64,000 bases of DNA from Branchiostoma floridae (taxonomy: Eukaryota; Chordata; Leptocardii; Amphioxiformes; Branchiostomatidae): the NCBI RefSeq assembly GCF_000003815.2, contig NC_049997.1, positions 13,330,261 to 13,394,260 of the forward strand. The letters run 5' to 3'. Numbering within the stretch: position 1 is the stretch's first letter; each line of letters begins with the position of its first letter. The translations under genes were made by a program, and so were the position numbers. Below the pieces are notes generated by a model. It was not told where the DNA came from and did not search any database. It was given only the letters and a program-made list of their open reading frames with translations. Positions 51,801-62,190 of the stretch are shown one piece after another.

Positions 51801-54800
51801 ATTATTCTATTGATAAACATTTCGACTTGAAAGTTCATCTGTGTTGGTAGAAGACATTCTGGAAAAGTTGAATTGTAATTTCCAGCATGAAAATTGGACT
51901 TAATTGTTCATTTGTTCATTCCTTGACAAAGACTGGAGCTGTCAAAAATTTGGGTACGTCCAATTTTTGTGTTGGAGACTACAGTACAACTTTTCCAGAA
52001 TGAACAATCTGTAAATGTTTATATCTTCTAGTCAGGTTCAGAATGACATACTAAGTACATCTTTTTTTTTTCTTTGGACTATTTTTCCATACAAGAAGTT
52101 TGTTTGTTTTTTTGTTTGTTTGTTTGTTGAAGTCCATACTGACCAGCCAGCTCCACTATGGAATGCTTGGCCACATCGCTGAAGTCTTCCACAGGGATGG
52201 GTCGTGCCACCGGGGCGGGGGGTGCAGGGGGGAGGGGCAGGTCTGTGGGGCGGGGGATGGTACCGATCGCTCCTCCTTCTGCCTCCCGAGCAGCTTCTTC
52301 AAGTTCTGAATAAAAAAATAGAGACTTAAGCAATGATTCTGTACAAGTTTCATAAGCATTTGGGTATCATATTTCAGGGCTCGAAATACTGGGTGCATGT
52401 GCACCCAGGTGCACCCAAAATTGGAACTGTGCACCCAATTATTTTCTGTGGGTGCACAGGGTGCACCCAAATATTTTCTTAGGTTTATGTATGGAAAGAT
52501 ATCAAGTATACTAGTATACATCATATTCTTGACATCTAAGTGTTAGAAAGATAATGAAAAATGTCCGTCATGTTACTTTTTAAAGAATTTGATAGCTTGT
52601 AACTAAGTTTTGTTATTAGGTTTTTTTTTACATTCTACTTAATTTAAGTGGTGCACCCAAAAATATTTTGGTGCACCCAATTTTTTAAGCTGGGTGCACC
52701 AGTGCACCTAATCCCAAAAATGAATTTCGAGCCCTGTATATATTTAATATCACCAGTGCACCTAATCCCAAAAATGAATTTCGAGCCCTGTATTTAATAT
52801 CAAGGCAACACTAATTCATTTCCCTGTTCTGATGACATTTCAAACAAGAAATTCAGGGAAAGGACATATTACTGTAAATGCATTTAAGTTTGCGGGGATT
52901 TAATTTCGCGGTAGCACTAAACACTGTAGTCTTGTACTGCCATGGAAACCACTGCGGAAGTTTCTGCATTTACAGTAATTTGATAAAAAAGAACCATATT
53001 CAGGTGGACATTCAGAATTATTTTCTTGAAAATTAAGAAATCAAATCGCTGATGCCAACATCACTGTAAATACCAAATTGAATCCATCGACAAGCTTTAG
53101 CAGATTTCTAATCTACATGTATTATTTTTATATGCCAACATGATTATACACAGTAGTGCTGAATGATAAACAGTTTGGTATAGTGGGTGCAAAGAAATTG
53201 TTTTAGTTGCAATATTCAAATGATCAATTCATATCAAACAGTTCTGCAATAAGCTGATATGAGGACGGAAATAGATTGTCAGAATATTGATTTTGTTGAT
53301 TTACAGTAAACAACAGGTGAGCAAATGTTGGAAGATTCTTAAGGATTTGACTTTAGCCTTCTGAAAAAGTACTAGTATGATATTTTATGGGCAATCTCCA
53401 GAATTACATTTTTATATGTTGAAATCAGAACACAAAATAATATGATAATCATGCTACAGGCAACTTAAACACTGCCCAAGAAGACCACTCAGGGGACTGA
53501 TAAAATCTGGTCTCTGTGAACAGGTGGTCACTATAGACAGGAATCTTAATGCTTGTGTCAATGGGAAACATTACAAGGGATCACCAAAAAGTGGTTCTGT
53601 TGGACAGGTGGTCCTTATGTACATTGCACATGTAGGTGACCACTTGAATAGCTCTGACTGTTAATTGCCTAGTTAAGATGAAAAAATGCAGGCAAGCTTA
53701 AAGCTGGTATAAGTCAACAAGCACAAGCACAACAACCAAAGGGACAATAACAACAACAACACAACTGTTTATTCATCATTTCTTTTAAACACAGCAAACA
53801 ACACAGCAAAATTTTAGTAAATTTCATTAATTGCAAACCTGAAGTAATTTCTGTGGCCTAAATTGAATCGGAACATTCTTTTCTCACTACCATATTGATA
53901 AGAAACAATCTCTAAACTCTAAATGTTGGTTCTAATAATTTCTCCTGCCTTGTTTTCTCTTGCTCTTGTGTCGCCTCTGTCTGACTGGAATAAAAACCAA
54001 CACAACACAAAGTTGCAAACAAACAGTTGAAAAGGAACATTCAAGGCAAATGAGAGTGACTATGTTTCCTTCATAATCTAAACATACATTCAAATCATAC
54101 AAACTACAAAACTGTACAGGCAAAAATCATTGATAAACCAAATAAATTCATTTCATTGCAATAGTGTACTAGTATGTACTTTTATGTTTTAAAATCACAG
54201 TCAAAGTGGTTTATATTCAAAACAGACAAAAGCGAAAAGGACTGTCCCTCTTGCCTAAACACAATTTTCACTGGAAACACACTGTGAGGTGGTTTACCAG
54301 GTATGCAAATACAGACAAACAAATACATTTGTAGAAGACAATGTATTACATTGTCAGGGCTTGAAATACTTTTTTCTGCATACCTGCAGTTAACATTGAA
54401 AATTACCTGCACCAGACAAATTTTACCTGCACCACTCTGAATTCAGTAAGTATGGATCATACCAAAATTGTTCAGGAACAATTGCTATTTTTTCTTTTAT
54501 ACTTTATAGGTGCTAAGTTGCTAACAGTCAATGCAGCAAATAACAATCCATATACAGCTAGCTACAATATAGGACATTTATGTATAAAACCCAGTACACT
54601 AGAAATACCTGCACGGCTCCAATTTTACCTGCACTAACCTGTATATGCAGGTGGTATTTTGAGCCCTGATTGTGTAATCACCATAGACTGTAACACCCTG
54701 TTGATTAAACAATGGTTTCACCTTTTCCTAAGAGGAGGCTATAAATAGTTTGGCACATCATCAATATCTACTGCTAATCAATTCTCCCGGATGGGAAAAT

Positions 54801-57800
54801 CAATAACTACATTTTTCACACGTCGGAAGATTGGGAAATGTCACCAGGGCAAAAATACAGCCCAATATACTTTACTATTATATATGGAAGCATCACAGTT
54901 CTTTTATCTATGGTGTGGATTTGATATCAGCTTAACAACATGTAACTTATGCATTAGACACATTAAATGTTTAGACACCTTTATTCAGTGAACTACAGAA
55001 CAGAAAAGTTTGCAAAAATCCTGCAAATATGATCATTTTCCATTCTTTCAGGAGAATCCATACTTTTCTGAGGAAGATATACATCATGTAATTTTTATAG
55101 CAGGGCACAAAAATACTAGGTGCAAATTATTTGATATCATTTGATTTTGCGCTTAAGCTCTTAAGAGAGACAGAACTTGATTCAAGTTTATCTTAATACT
55201 ATGATAGCAGCACCATCATTTTTTATGTAGACAGACATATTATTTTTTGGTATCATTATTAGGTGCACAATGCTTCTATTCCCAAAATGAATTTTAAGCC
55301 CTGAATATTTATTGCTATACCTAGTTATATTTGTTTAATTAGGTTTTGCTGTCATTCTATTTCATAATTTTATTCTATGCTGTGCATCTAGATCTATTCC
55401 GAAAACTGAATTTCTAGTCCTTACCTTAAACAAGTTGACAAAAACTGTTGGCAAACTAGTATTTACTATAATACTAAGCCATTTTAACTACATACATGAC
55501 ATGTACAGTCCCACTGAAAATGTCAGTTTCAATATTGCAACACTAAATTACTACTTCTGGCATAGAATCCCAGCGGGGATGAAATTACAGACAAGACACA
55601 TGATATTTAAACCGTCCGTGGCATATAAATTATTTCTGCCCGGCTAACAAGCCAGGCTGCCAATTTGGGCAGGCACCAAATGAAATTACGTGTGCGGACG
55701 GCTACCCTGGACACAGCGTAACTCGATCAATACGTTACTCAGCACCAGGCACTCGTTTTCTTTATCCCCTAATGATGGGTGAAGATCCCGCTTATTAGAC
55801 TTCGGGGAAATTAGAACTAGCAGCTCACCACTGTGATCTGTTTGGTTCAAAAGATGAAGCAGCATGTATTAGAATAAGTTGCAAGTTAAAATTCTGCATA
55901 CAAAAATGCATTAGGAATTCTTTTGATGTATTACATGTAGATGAGGTTTCAAATTAAAATTTGCTTCAAACATGTTGTATTAGTGTTCTTTCTCTATTTC
56001 TTTAATTATATTGAAACCTGGATTCAGAAACCACTCCACTCAAGGGACTGAGTAAGAAAAAAGGATCCTGAGGACAGGGTGGAGTTAACTATGCGAGTAA
56101 AAATGGACGGAACTGTTTTAATATGACTTGTGACTGGACGTGGATGCCTGTGTCAGGTGGTTACCTGACCAGCTTTGGCTACAATGTACAAATTAACAGT
56201 TCTTGCTAGAATTTTGTTTCCAGCTTGTGATAGATCTTTTATTCAAATTTTTCAAAGTCAAAACACATGTTATACAATAATTTGTGCCAACAACAAGTTT
56301 AAACTAGTGATGTGAAAATCATGACAGAGTCTGTATCATTATTACTACAAAATAGCTTACACTAACAACATTGGAAATTCTTGGAACAAAACTCAATAGA
56401 ATTGCATATAATATATATTATCAATTATGATTGTTATTAAAAATTTAGTGATTGTAACTTTTTGTCACAGCAATAATTCTCAATCACAGGATCCTTTTCA
56501 TAGTAGGTTATATTACCCTTAATTAAAGAGTTTTCATTCCGTACCATTCCTCTGATTAGTCTGAATAAGCCTGTGAGCTCTTCAGTATATCATGGTGCTG
56601 GGAGTATTGCCTACCTGCCCAGTTCATTGTGCATACCTTGGGGGATCTTTATGGTGTTGGTTTCAATTACGTATACTTTGCTCTACAGGCAGGGCTCGAA
56701 ATACTGGGTGCATGTGCACCAAAATTGGAGCTGTGCACCCAATTATTTTCTGTTGGTGCACAGGGTGCACCCAAATATTTTCTTACGTTTATGAAAAAGG
56801 TAAAGATATCAAAGTAGACTAGCATACATCATATTCTTGACATCTATTCTAAGTGTTAGAAAGATAATAAAAATGTCTGTCATGGTACTAAGAATTTGAT
56901 AGCATGTAACTAAGTTTTGTTATTAGGTTTTTCTGACATTCTACTTAAATTTAAGTGGTGCACCCAAGTTTTGTTTTGTGCACCCAATTTTTTAAGCTGG
57001 GTGCACCTAATCCCAAAAATGAATTTTGAGCCCTGACAGGACATTAGTATTCAGACTAGCTGGAAAGACGGGCCTTCAAAAAAAGGCAAATACTTACATG
57101 TAGCAGGGGCTGACAAACCACTGTAAAAATGGTTACCATATGGCATATGCTATTCCTCAACACACATGTACTACACTGCACTATTCAATATAGATTTACT
57201 GTTATCTCAGTCTCACTATACTGGTCTGATCCACTCACACAGGGGAGGAGCCCTAGTAGTACTCGTAAATCATAGCAAATGGGATGTACTAATAGCAATC
57301 CTAAACTATAATAATAAGACTTTACTACTAAGATATTAAAAAAATAGATCATTATCATATCGTTCAAAAATTGATACATCTAGCTGTATCAACAAACAGA
57401 TTGCTATGACCAGGTATCAAACCCACAACCTTTCACATATGCATTGCAAGCCTTGTCAATGTCAGTCAGCTGCAGTACCCAATTCATTGGGTTTATCTTC
57501 AACTGATAATTTTCACCTATTCCTGCGCTTCCTGTCAATAACACTTTTCTTTGCACTCTTGACAGCAACATCCTGTCAACAACCATTCCCTATAAAAACT
57601 ACACCATTTTGATACATGCACTAGCATAAATTAATGACATAACATTATAGAGAGATGGTCAGAAATACATTGTGTTCAAAATATGACGTAGACAGATGTA
57701 TCTGAGTAGCCAATAAATTTGGAGGGTGTGACATAATTTTTAAAGGCAACATAAAGTTCCTAGTTTTTGTTTACAAGCTGTTCTGGAAACAAGTCTCATC

Positions 57801-58225
57801 TCTCCTTTATCATCTCTTGTTTAGAGTTGAAAAAGTTTTCGCTCCTTACTTACTTGCATTCATGATTGGCAAAAACAGTCAAATAATACATTCACTGACT
57901 TGTCAAAAACCGCACCCATAAAAAAATTGAAACTAAAAGATAAATCTGTTCTACCTCGTTCGGCTGCTTTCTGCATATCTTCGTCGTCTGGTTCGAAGTC
58001 TTGGTAAGACCCAGTGGGGCCAGGCATGGCGCTTGGAGCCGTCTCAAACCCGAAGTCGTCTAGAAGATTTGTCGGCGGCGTCTCAGCTTTTCTACTGGTG
58101 TCAGAAGCGCCCAAGAAAACCTGGCTCGCACCGACCGCGGCACTTCCGCCGGCGGTTTGACCCGCTACGGGCGGGCTAGGACCGCTCTCGCTGCCGAAGT
58201 CGATTAATATTCCCTCGTCGGACAT
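42830..58225 (-). CDS. ARHGAP1: Rho GTPase-activating protein 1 (p50RhoGAP), SEC14 + RhoGAP
   Basis: Twelve exons join in phase: 58225-57955, 52305-52144, 51639-51552, 50726-50595, 49960-49874, 49174-49076, 47857-47735, 47072-46999, 46021-45944, 45619-45491, 44761-44652, 43018-42830, giving 513 residues. It stimulates GTP hydrolysis on Rho-family GTPases (CDC42, RhoA, Rac). Residues about 135-280 form the SEC14/CRAL-TRIO-like lipid-binding domain ([36 protein letters not shown]). Residues 281-322 are a linker ending in the conserved QQFGVTLE. Residues 323-510 are the RhoGAP domain: arginine finger Arg354 in EGIFRRSAN, the Lys of [14 protein letters not shown] and the Asn of FGPNLLW are all present. 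The N-terminus (about 130 residues, acidic then Pro-rich, opening [15 protein letters not shown]) is longer than the human one. ATG at 58225 is chosen because no in-frame ATG lies upstream. Exon 4 is preceded by four partial copies of itself. Confidence 0.95.
43056..44340. repeat. 18-bp minisatellite, about 70 units
   Basis: Unit GGGGGTACGGACACTACT repeated from 43056 to 44340 with mapped variants (CTGCTG, GAGGGTA, GGTATGG, ACAGGG, ACCGGG). It lies in the last ARHGAP1 intron. Because 18 is a multiple of three, both strands are open over more than 900 bp, which gives false long proteins (Thr-Asp-Thr-Thr-Gly-Gly; Val-Ser-Val-Pro-Pro-Val). Confidence 0.97.
44813..45017. mobile_element. MITE of the TACTGTAAATGC family, long copy
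   Basis: Ends TACTGTAAATGCAGAAATG and CTTAAATGCATTTTACAGTA. The interior is rich in GCGGT/ACCGC palindromes (TTCGCGGTGACCGCGAA). About 205 bp, non-coding. A second copy is at 52869-52978. Confidence 0.82.
45045..45245 (+). mobile_element. tRNA-derived SINE of a second family
   Basis: The head GTAGTCCAGTGGTTATAGCG resembles an A box and GTGAGTTTGATTCCAGC a B box, spaced as in a tRNA. Body follows, ending near AATAAACCTGTAAAAAATG. No clear target duplication seen. Confidence 0.55.
46568..46931. mobile_element. hAT-type MITE with exact 8-bp duplication
   Basis: Left end CAGGGTTGTAGCCAGC, right end GCTGGCTACAACCCTA. Flanks TGTGTTAC at 46560-46567 and 46932-46939 are identical. The termini are related to those of the element at 40879. 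It lies in an ARHGAP1 intron. Confidence 0.9.
47909..48331. mobile_element. Fold-back element, about 420 bp
   Basis: Left GCCACACCAATTTTATTTTT then TGTTTCTCGGAT pairs with the right end, which on minus reads GCCGCACCAATTTTATTTGT then TGTTTCTCGGAT. The inverted arms are about 45 bp long. No coding capacity. Confidence 0.7.
48694..48845 (-). repeat. Dispersed repeat, copy 2, in an ARHGAP1 intron
   Basis: Reverse-oriented homologue of 13614-13765. The core CTTCGCAGGCACGCGGCGCG is exact across the GC-rich centre. The flanking GATACA tail is degenerate here. Confidence 0.7.
49271..49590. mobile_element. CAGGGCTCGAAAT-family element, ACCTGCACC subtype
   Basis: Starts CAGGGCTCGAAATAC. The interior repeats ACCTGCACC and its complement. 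Homologous over most of its length to 54355-54668 but without the GAGCCCTG right end. Confidence 0.65.
50595..51223 (-). repeat. Five-copy tandem array of ARHGAP1 exon 4 acceptor and 5' part
   Basis: Exon-start positions 51223, 51098, 50973, 50848 and 50726 are spaced 125, 125, 125 and 122 bp. Each unit has an acceptor (CTATAG, CTTTAG or TTTCAG) and about 95 nt of coding sequence from GTACCTACG to CCCAACTT. Only the last unit (50726-50595) continues into [13 protein letters not shown] and a donor. The other four run into ATAGTAATTTATAATC and the next acceptor. They are near-identical, so the array is recent. Confidence 0.95.
51236..51412. mobile_element. pogo/Tigger-like MITE
   Basis: TA-flanked element with 24-bp inverted termini CAGTAGAAGCC.GTTAATTGC and GCAATTAAG.GGCTTCTACTG. 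TA target duplications and CAGT ends fit the Tc1/mariner-pogo group. It lies 12 bp from the outermost ARHGAP1 exon 4 acceptor copy. Confidence 0.8.
52375..52736. mobile_element. CAGGGCTCGAAAT-family element, GTGCACCC subtype
   Basis: Inverted ends CAGGGCTCGAAATACTGGG and ATGAATTTCGAGCCCTG. The interior carries many copies of GTGCACCCAA on both strands. The right end is partly duplicated in tandem (to about 52797). Confidence 0.8.
52869..52978. mobile_element. MITE of the TACTGTAAATGC family, short copy
   Basis: TTACTGTAAATGCA at the left and TGCATTTACAGTAA at the right form a perfect 14-bp inverted repeat. The interior (TTGCGGGGATTTAATTTCGC) matches the right part of the copy at 44813 in inverse orientation. 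About 110 bp, an internal deletion derivative. Confidence 0.85.
54355..54668. mobile_element. CAGGGCTCGAAAT-family element, ACCTGCACC subtype, complete
   Basis: Ends CAGGGCTTGAAATAC and GTATTTTGAGCCCTG. The body is shared with 49271-49590 (AACAATCCAT, AGGACATTTATGTATAAAAC). Lies in ARHGAP1 intron 1. Confidence 0.75.
55101..55303. mobile_element. Degenerate member of the CAGGGCTCGAAAT family
   Basis: Starts CAGGGCACAAAAATACTAGG and ends CCCAAAATGAATTTTAAGCC followed by CTG. Internally deleted and diverged. Confidence 0.55.
56690..57035. mobile_element. CAGGGCTCGAAAT-family element, GTGCACCC subtype, second copy
   Basis: Near-identical plan and sequence to 52375-52736: CAGGGCTCGAAATACTGGG at the left, ATGAATTTTGAGCCCTG at the right, GTGCACCC repeats inside. 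In ARHGAP1 intron 1. Confidence 0.8.
57395..57475 (-). mobile_element. Possible tRNA-derived SINE head
   Basis: The minus strand reads TTGTGGGTTTGATACCTGG, a B-box-like motif, preceded by a tRNA-like stretch (GACAAGGCTTGCAATGC). No tail or target duplication was identified. Confidence 0.35.
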
Positions 58226-58885
58226 CACTAGACGCCTGAGTTGCCGTGAAATGTCGACTTAAGGTCGAAATTTCTGCAGAAAATGCAGAAGTTTTGTCGA
58301 AGACACGTTCGACTCGTTTCCTAAACCTCCATCTTGTTTTTGGACGTGACGTCATTGGACAGACAGAATGTGCCACTTTAGACGGGATCCAAATTTTATT
58401 TTTTCACGATAAAAATGAAATACTTATGCTGTCTTCGCATAAAAAAATCATATTCTTGTATTCTATTAGATAATTATTTTCTTAAATAGAATTTACAATA
58501 CCTTTGCAATCCATTTCCACAACAAAGAAATTACATCCCTACAATGATAATAGCATGATCTCAAAACCCGGAAGTCACAAGACATTGACATCTCTACTTT
58601 AATTTTTTGTACACCACAAAATGAAAAACTGATGGATTTTTTCAGATAATGATCATCGTATGTTTTATCTTTCTGGCAGCTTATTTCTTCAAGTGGCTTT
58701 TACTATAATATCACAATATCTCAAAACAGTGAACACCCCTACGAAGCAAAATAGCATGATCTTAAAACCCGGAAGTCACAAGACGTTCAGTTCAAGGGTC
58801 GATCAGCATCTTCCAAACTTTCTCTGCGTCTTTGGAAGCGAATCAACGTCTTTCCTGTACTTTATGTAGTAAACAGAGTACCACC
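58226..58885. promoter_or_regulatory. Divergent ARHGAP1/HS1BP3 promoter region with duplicated ETS motif
   Basis: The two genes start head to head 660 bp apart. A 34-bp sequence centred on AAAACCCGGAAGTCACAAGA, which holds the ETS-family core CCGGAAGT, occurs at 58550-58583 and 58751-58784 with two differences. The flanks of the two copies are also partly similar. Confidence 0.6.
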
Positions 58886-59912
58886 ATGCCAATAGCAGCT
58901 ACCGTCACCACAAGAGAACTCAGAAACTCTGAAACGGGGCTGGATTTAAGCGTTCCCCAAACAGAAGAAATCGCAGGTAAAACCGCCATACAAAAAGTTC
59001 AGGTGTTGGGAAAAGGGGCGTATCCTTGCATAATTTTTTGTCAACCTTCTTATTCCACGATGTAAGTTAATGTTGTTGTTAGATTAATGTGTCACGTGTT
59101 TTTTTAGTAGTTTCTGTATTTTGATGCCTAGTCACTCAGCGAGTAGATTTTTTTTAAATAATAATGATACTGATAACTTTATTGCGCAACAATTGTGCAA
59201 GGTACAAAGCATGGAATCTACTGATATGAATGACATCCTTCCCAAACTCCAAATCTGATACGAGAATGCATATGTGAAAAAAAAACATTTTCAAAAGAGA
59301 GAACATTAACATTGTAACTAGAATTGAAGCGACAACACTAAATGAACACAGCCAACAAGTCTTTCCTCAGGTATTCAAGAGTTCAGAAAGTGACACTACT
59401 TGGTTTATACTAAGCTTTGTATCACTTTGTATGGACTACAGTACTCTAAAGGCTACCACACTAGTAACCTCACCTCTACTGTTCAAACTAGTTTAACTTC
59501 AACAACTTCACACATTGCTTGTAACACAATTACTTGAGTCACTTCTACAACTACACGAGGAGCAGCAGTGGGCTACCCGCCTTCCAGATCCTGACCGCAG
59601 GGGACATTACAATCTCTACGGTTCAGGTAATTTTAGGTAAATACACTGAAAGCATCCAGGCCAGAACAGAGCATTGATTTTCCTCCTTAATCTTTTTGCA
59701 AAATCAGCAAAAATCAATGCACACGCAAATTCTAAAGCCATCCAGTATATTGCTATTGATGAATGTAATAAACTCTGTTCCAGGAACGTTAGCAACCACC
59801 ACCCTGTACCAAACAATAGTCATCACCGACCTTTCTGTCTTCAAGAGCCCAAAGCACAGGGAGAATGATGTTGTTCAGTTTATGTGCAGCCACAAATATG
59901 CAGAATTTGAAG
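58886..59912 (+). CDS. HS1BP3: HCLS1-binding protein 3 homologue, first two coding exons (PX domain)
   Basis: Exon 1 is 58886-58976 (ATG in GTACCACCATGC context, donor GTAAAA) and exon 2 is 59784-59912 (acceptor TTCCAG, donor GTATGT). Both junctions are phase 1, and the split Gly codon at the first junction restores the frame. The encoded VTTRELRNSETGLDLSVPQ, LYQTIVITDLSVFKSPKHR and DVVQFMCSHKYAEFE match, block by block, the N-terminus and PX domain of HS1BP3, a phosphoinositide-binding regulator of autophagy and membrane lipid turnover. About 74 residues are covered; the remaining exons lie beyond the window. Identification is from recalled family sequence, not from a search. Confidence 0.85.
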
Positions 59913-60522
59913 GTATGTATACATCTTCTTCTCTTTATAACATTACAGGCTTTTCATTTGACGTCATCTGTGCTATATTACATGACAACATGTGTGCATT
60001 TTCATACACACAAATATGCATTGATACAGTTTTTTTCTTCGAGGAAATTCCATTAGCAAACCCCTATGCCCACCCTCACACTCAGGGTTGACAATCACGG
60101 CAAAGCCTATGATATCACCCCTGACAACACAGCCACAGTATTCGGTTATTAGGGGTGCCTTGCTTATGAATATTAATGAGCTTGCCCTTATATGGGCAGT
60201 CAGCCGTTGGGGATCGGGCGTTGGCATGGTGAGCAAACAAAGTCATGGTAATACGTAACATGATTGGCTGATAGCTTCCCAGCGGCCTTTGCGAGACAGC
60301 TTGCGACAACAACAAGCCCAAGAAAGGCCTATTCTCTGATTGGTCGACAGCTTGTTTGTGGCGACAGTCATAATAGCCACTAATAGGGCATGGGATAGCA
60401 GGGCCCCATAAGGTAGTGCCGTTGGGGACCGGGCGTTAGGAGGATGCCCTATGCCAAGCCTATGAACCCATTAAAGGTAGTAGTAGCCTGTTTAAAAGAG
60501 GAAGCCCACCCCACCTAACCTA
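59913..60522. other. HS1BP3 intron 2, part before the LINE
   Basis: No exon seen. The motif GCCGTTGGGGATCGGGCGTT (60201) recurs as GCCGTTGGGGACCGGGCGTT (60419), and several short inverted stretches suggest an unclassified repeat. Confidence 0.45.
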
Positions 60523-60574
60523 GTCCTTCATGAAACCATGTTGTAGATTGTGTATTACGCATGAAGCCTAGGAA

Positions 60575-62190
60575 TTATGCTGTCGTGAACGCCCTTTCCA
60601 TGACTTTACTTACAGTGGAAAGTAATGACACAGGCCTGTAGTTAGAAACGACCTCTTTGTCTCCCTTCTTATGAATGGGAGTGACGTGAGCGTCTTTCCA
60701 GTGTGAGGGGAACTTACCTAAGGCCAAAGATTTATTAAATAGTAGAGTCAGGGATGGTGCGATAACGTCCGCACATCTCTTCAAGACATGAGGAGACATA
60801 GCATCTGGACCTACAGCCTTATTTGGATCAAGAGTGGCAAGCACCTTGTGAACGGAATCTACAGAAAACTGTAAGTTACACAGAGCATCATCGCTTACAA
60901 TGTCTATAACAGGGTTTACAGTGTCTATATCTGGCTTTGTAAATGTGGAGAAGAAGTAATCATTGAACATAGATGCCTTATCTATTGGAGACTGTGCAAT
61001 AATGCCTTCTAGTTGTACCACTGATGGAAGGGACTTGGATTTGGACTTTGCCCGAACAAAAGCCCAAAAACTCTTGGGCGACTCATGAAGAGTGGACGAC
61101 AGGCTCTCCAGGTACTTCTTGTATTTGGCTGATAGGACGTTTTTCAGCCTGTTCCGAAGTTTGCGAAACTTTGTCCAGTGAGAGGGAGAGTCAGTTCGCT
61201 TCGCTCTTCTCCATGCAGTACGCTTTCTGTTCTGTAGGTTACGAACTTCGCTGTCAATCCAGGGAGGAGTAGTGGACACCTTAAGTTTGCGAGAGGGCAC
61301 AAACGTGTCGACAGCAGACTGCACAGCCGAAGACCACGCCTCCCAGGCAGAGTCAATATCAGGGTGGTTAGTGACAGACTCAGCTAAACCCGACGACTCC
61401 AGGTGTGCATTGAGTCCGCCCCAGTCCGCTCGTTTGAAGTTGTACACTTTCCGAGGAAGCCCTCGCTTGTGTTGAATACGACATTGGAGTGTGAACTCAA
61501 GTACTGTATGGTCGGTGTCAAAAACAGCGGGTAACTCCCTGATCTCAGAAAACCTCTCAGGAAAGTCCGTGAACACCAGATCGAGTAAGTTGTGACACGA
61601 GTTTGAAGGCACTTGATTGAGTTGTTGAAGAAAATGGTTGTTGATCAAGTTGCAGAAGTCGGCTTCCTTGCCGTCGTTTGTCACAACACAGCTTGACCAG
61701 TCAATACGAGGCAGGTTGAAATCGCCGAGTACGCAGCACATGCTGTATTCGTTATGTACACTCTCCAAAACCGAGCACAGGTTGCGTGTAAATGGTGCCA
61801 GGTCGCCGGAAGGAGGCCTGTAACATAGTACCACAGCAATCCTTCCCACGGTAGGGGGGTGGAGTTCGCAAACTAGGATTTCATCCTGGGGCTCCAAGTC
61901 GGGTCTGCGCCTACTGCAGACTGTGGATCTGACAGCAAGTAAGATTCCTCCACCAGCCTTGTTGTTGTGGGTGTCGTAACGGTCCTTACGATAAGTGACA
62001 AAGTCCGGCGGAATAACCTCTTGGTCATGTACATCCGGAGTTAACCAAGTCTCAGTGATAGCTAGGAGGTCTGGTGCTTCGAGGTTGATCAAGTTCTGGA
62101 GTTGCACCAATTTGTTTCTATACTGGTTTACAGATTTAACGCTTCTTGCATTAAGATAGATGACATTAAGATTAGGTGATAACGACATTG
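60575..62190 (-). pseudogene. LINE ORF2 fragment: AP endonuclease and RT N-terminus
   Basis: About 538 codons are open. Endonuclease landmarks: NVIYLNARSV, ITETWL (metal-binding Glu), VLGDFNLP, and a final DTDH. RT landmarks: VGPDAMSPHVLK, HVTPIHKKGD, NYRPVSLLSTVSKVMERAF. A frameshift near 60575 ends the frame, but QHGFMKD follows in another frame down to 60523. 5'-truncated: no ORF1 or 5' UTR. Confidence 0.92.

Noticed and set aside
53460-56190. CCACTCAGGGGACTGA-like blocks at 53490 and 56030 as a transposon pair
   Set aside because: Similarity is short and I cannot define ends or target duplications.
58226-58228. Upstream start for ARHGAP1
   Set aside because: The codon before the chosen ATG is GTG, not a credible eukaryotic start here; ATG at 58225 is used.
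60115-60321. Small minus-strand frames before the LINE
   Set aside because: Short, without family resemblance, in a stretch of degenerate repeats.
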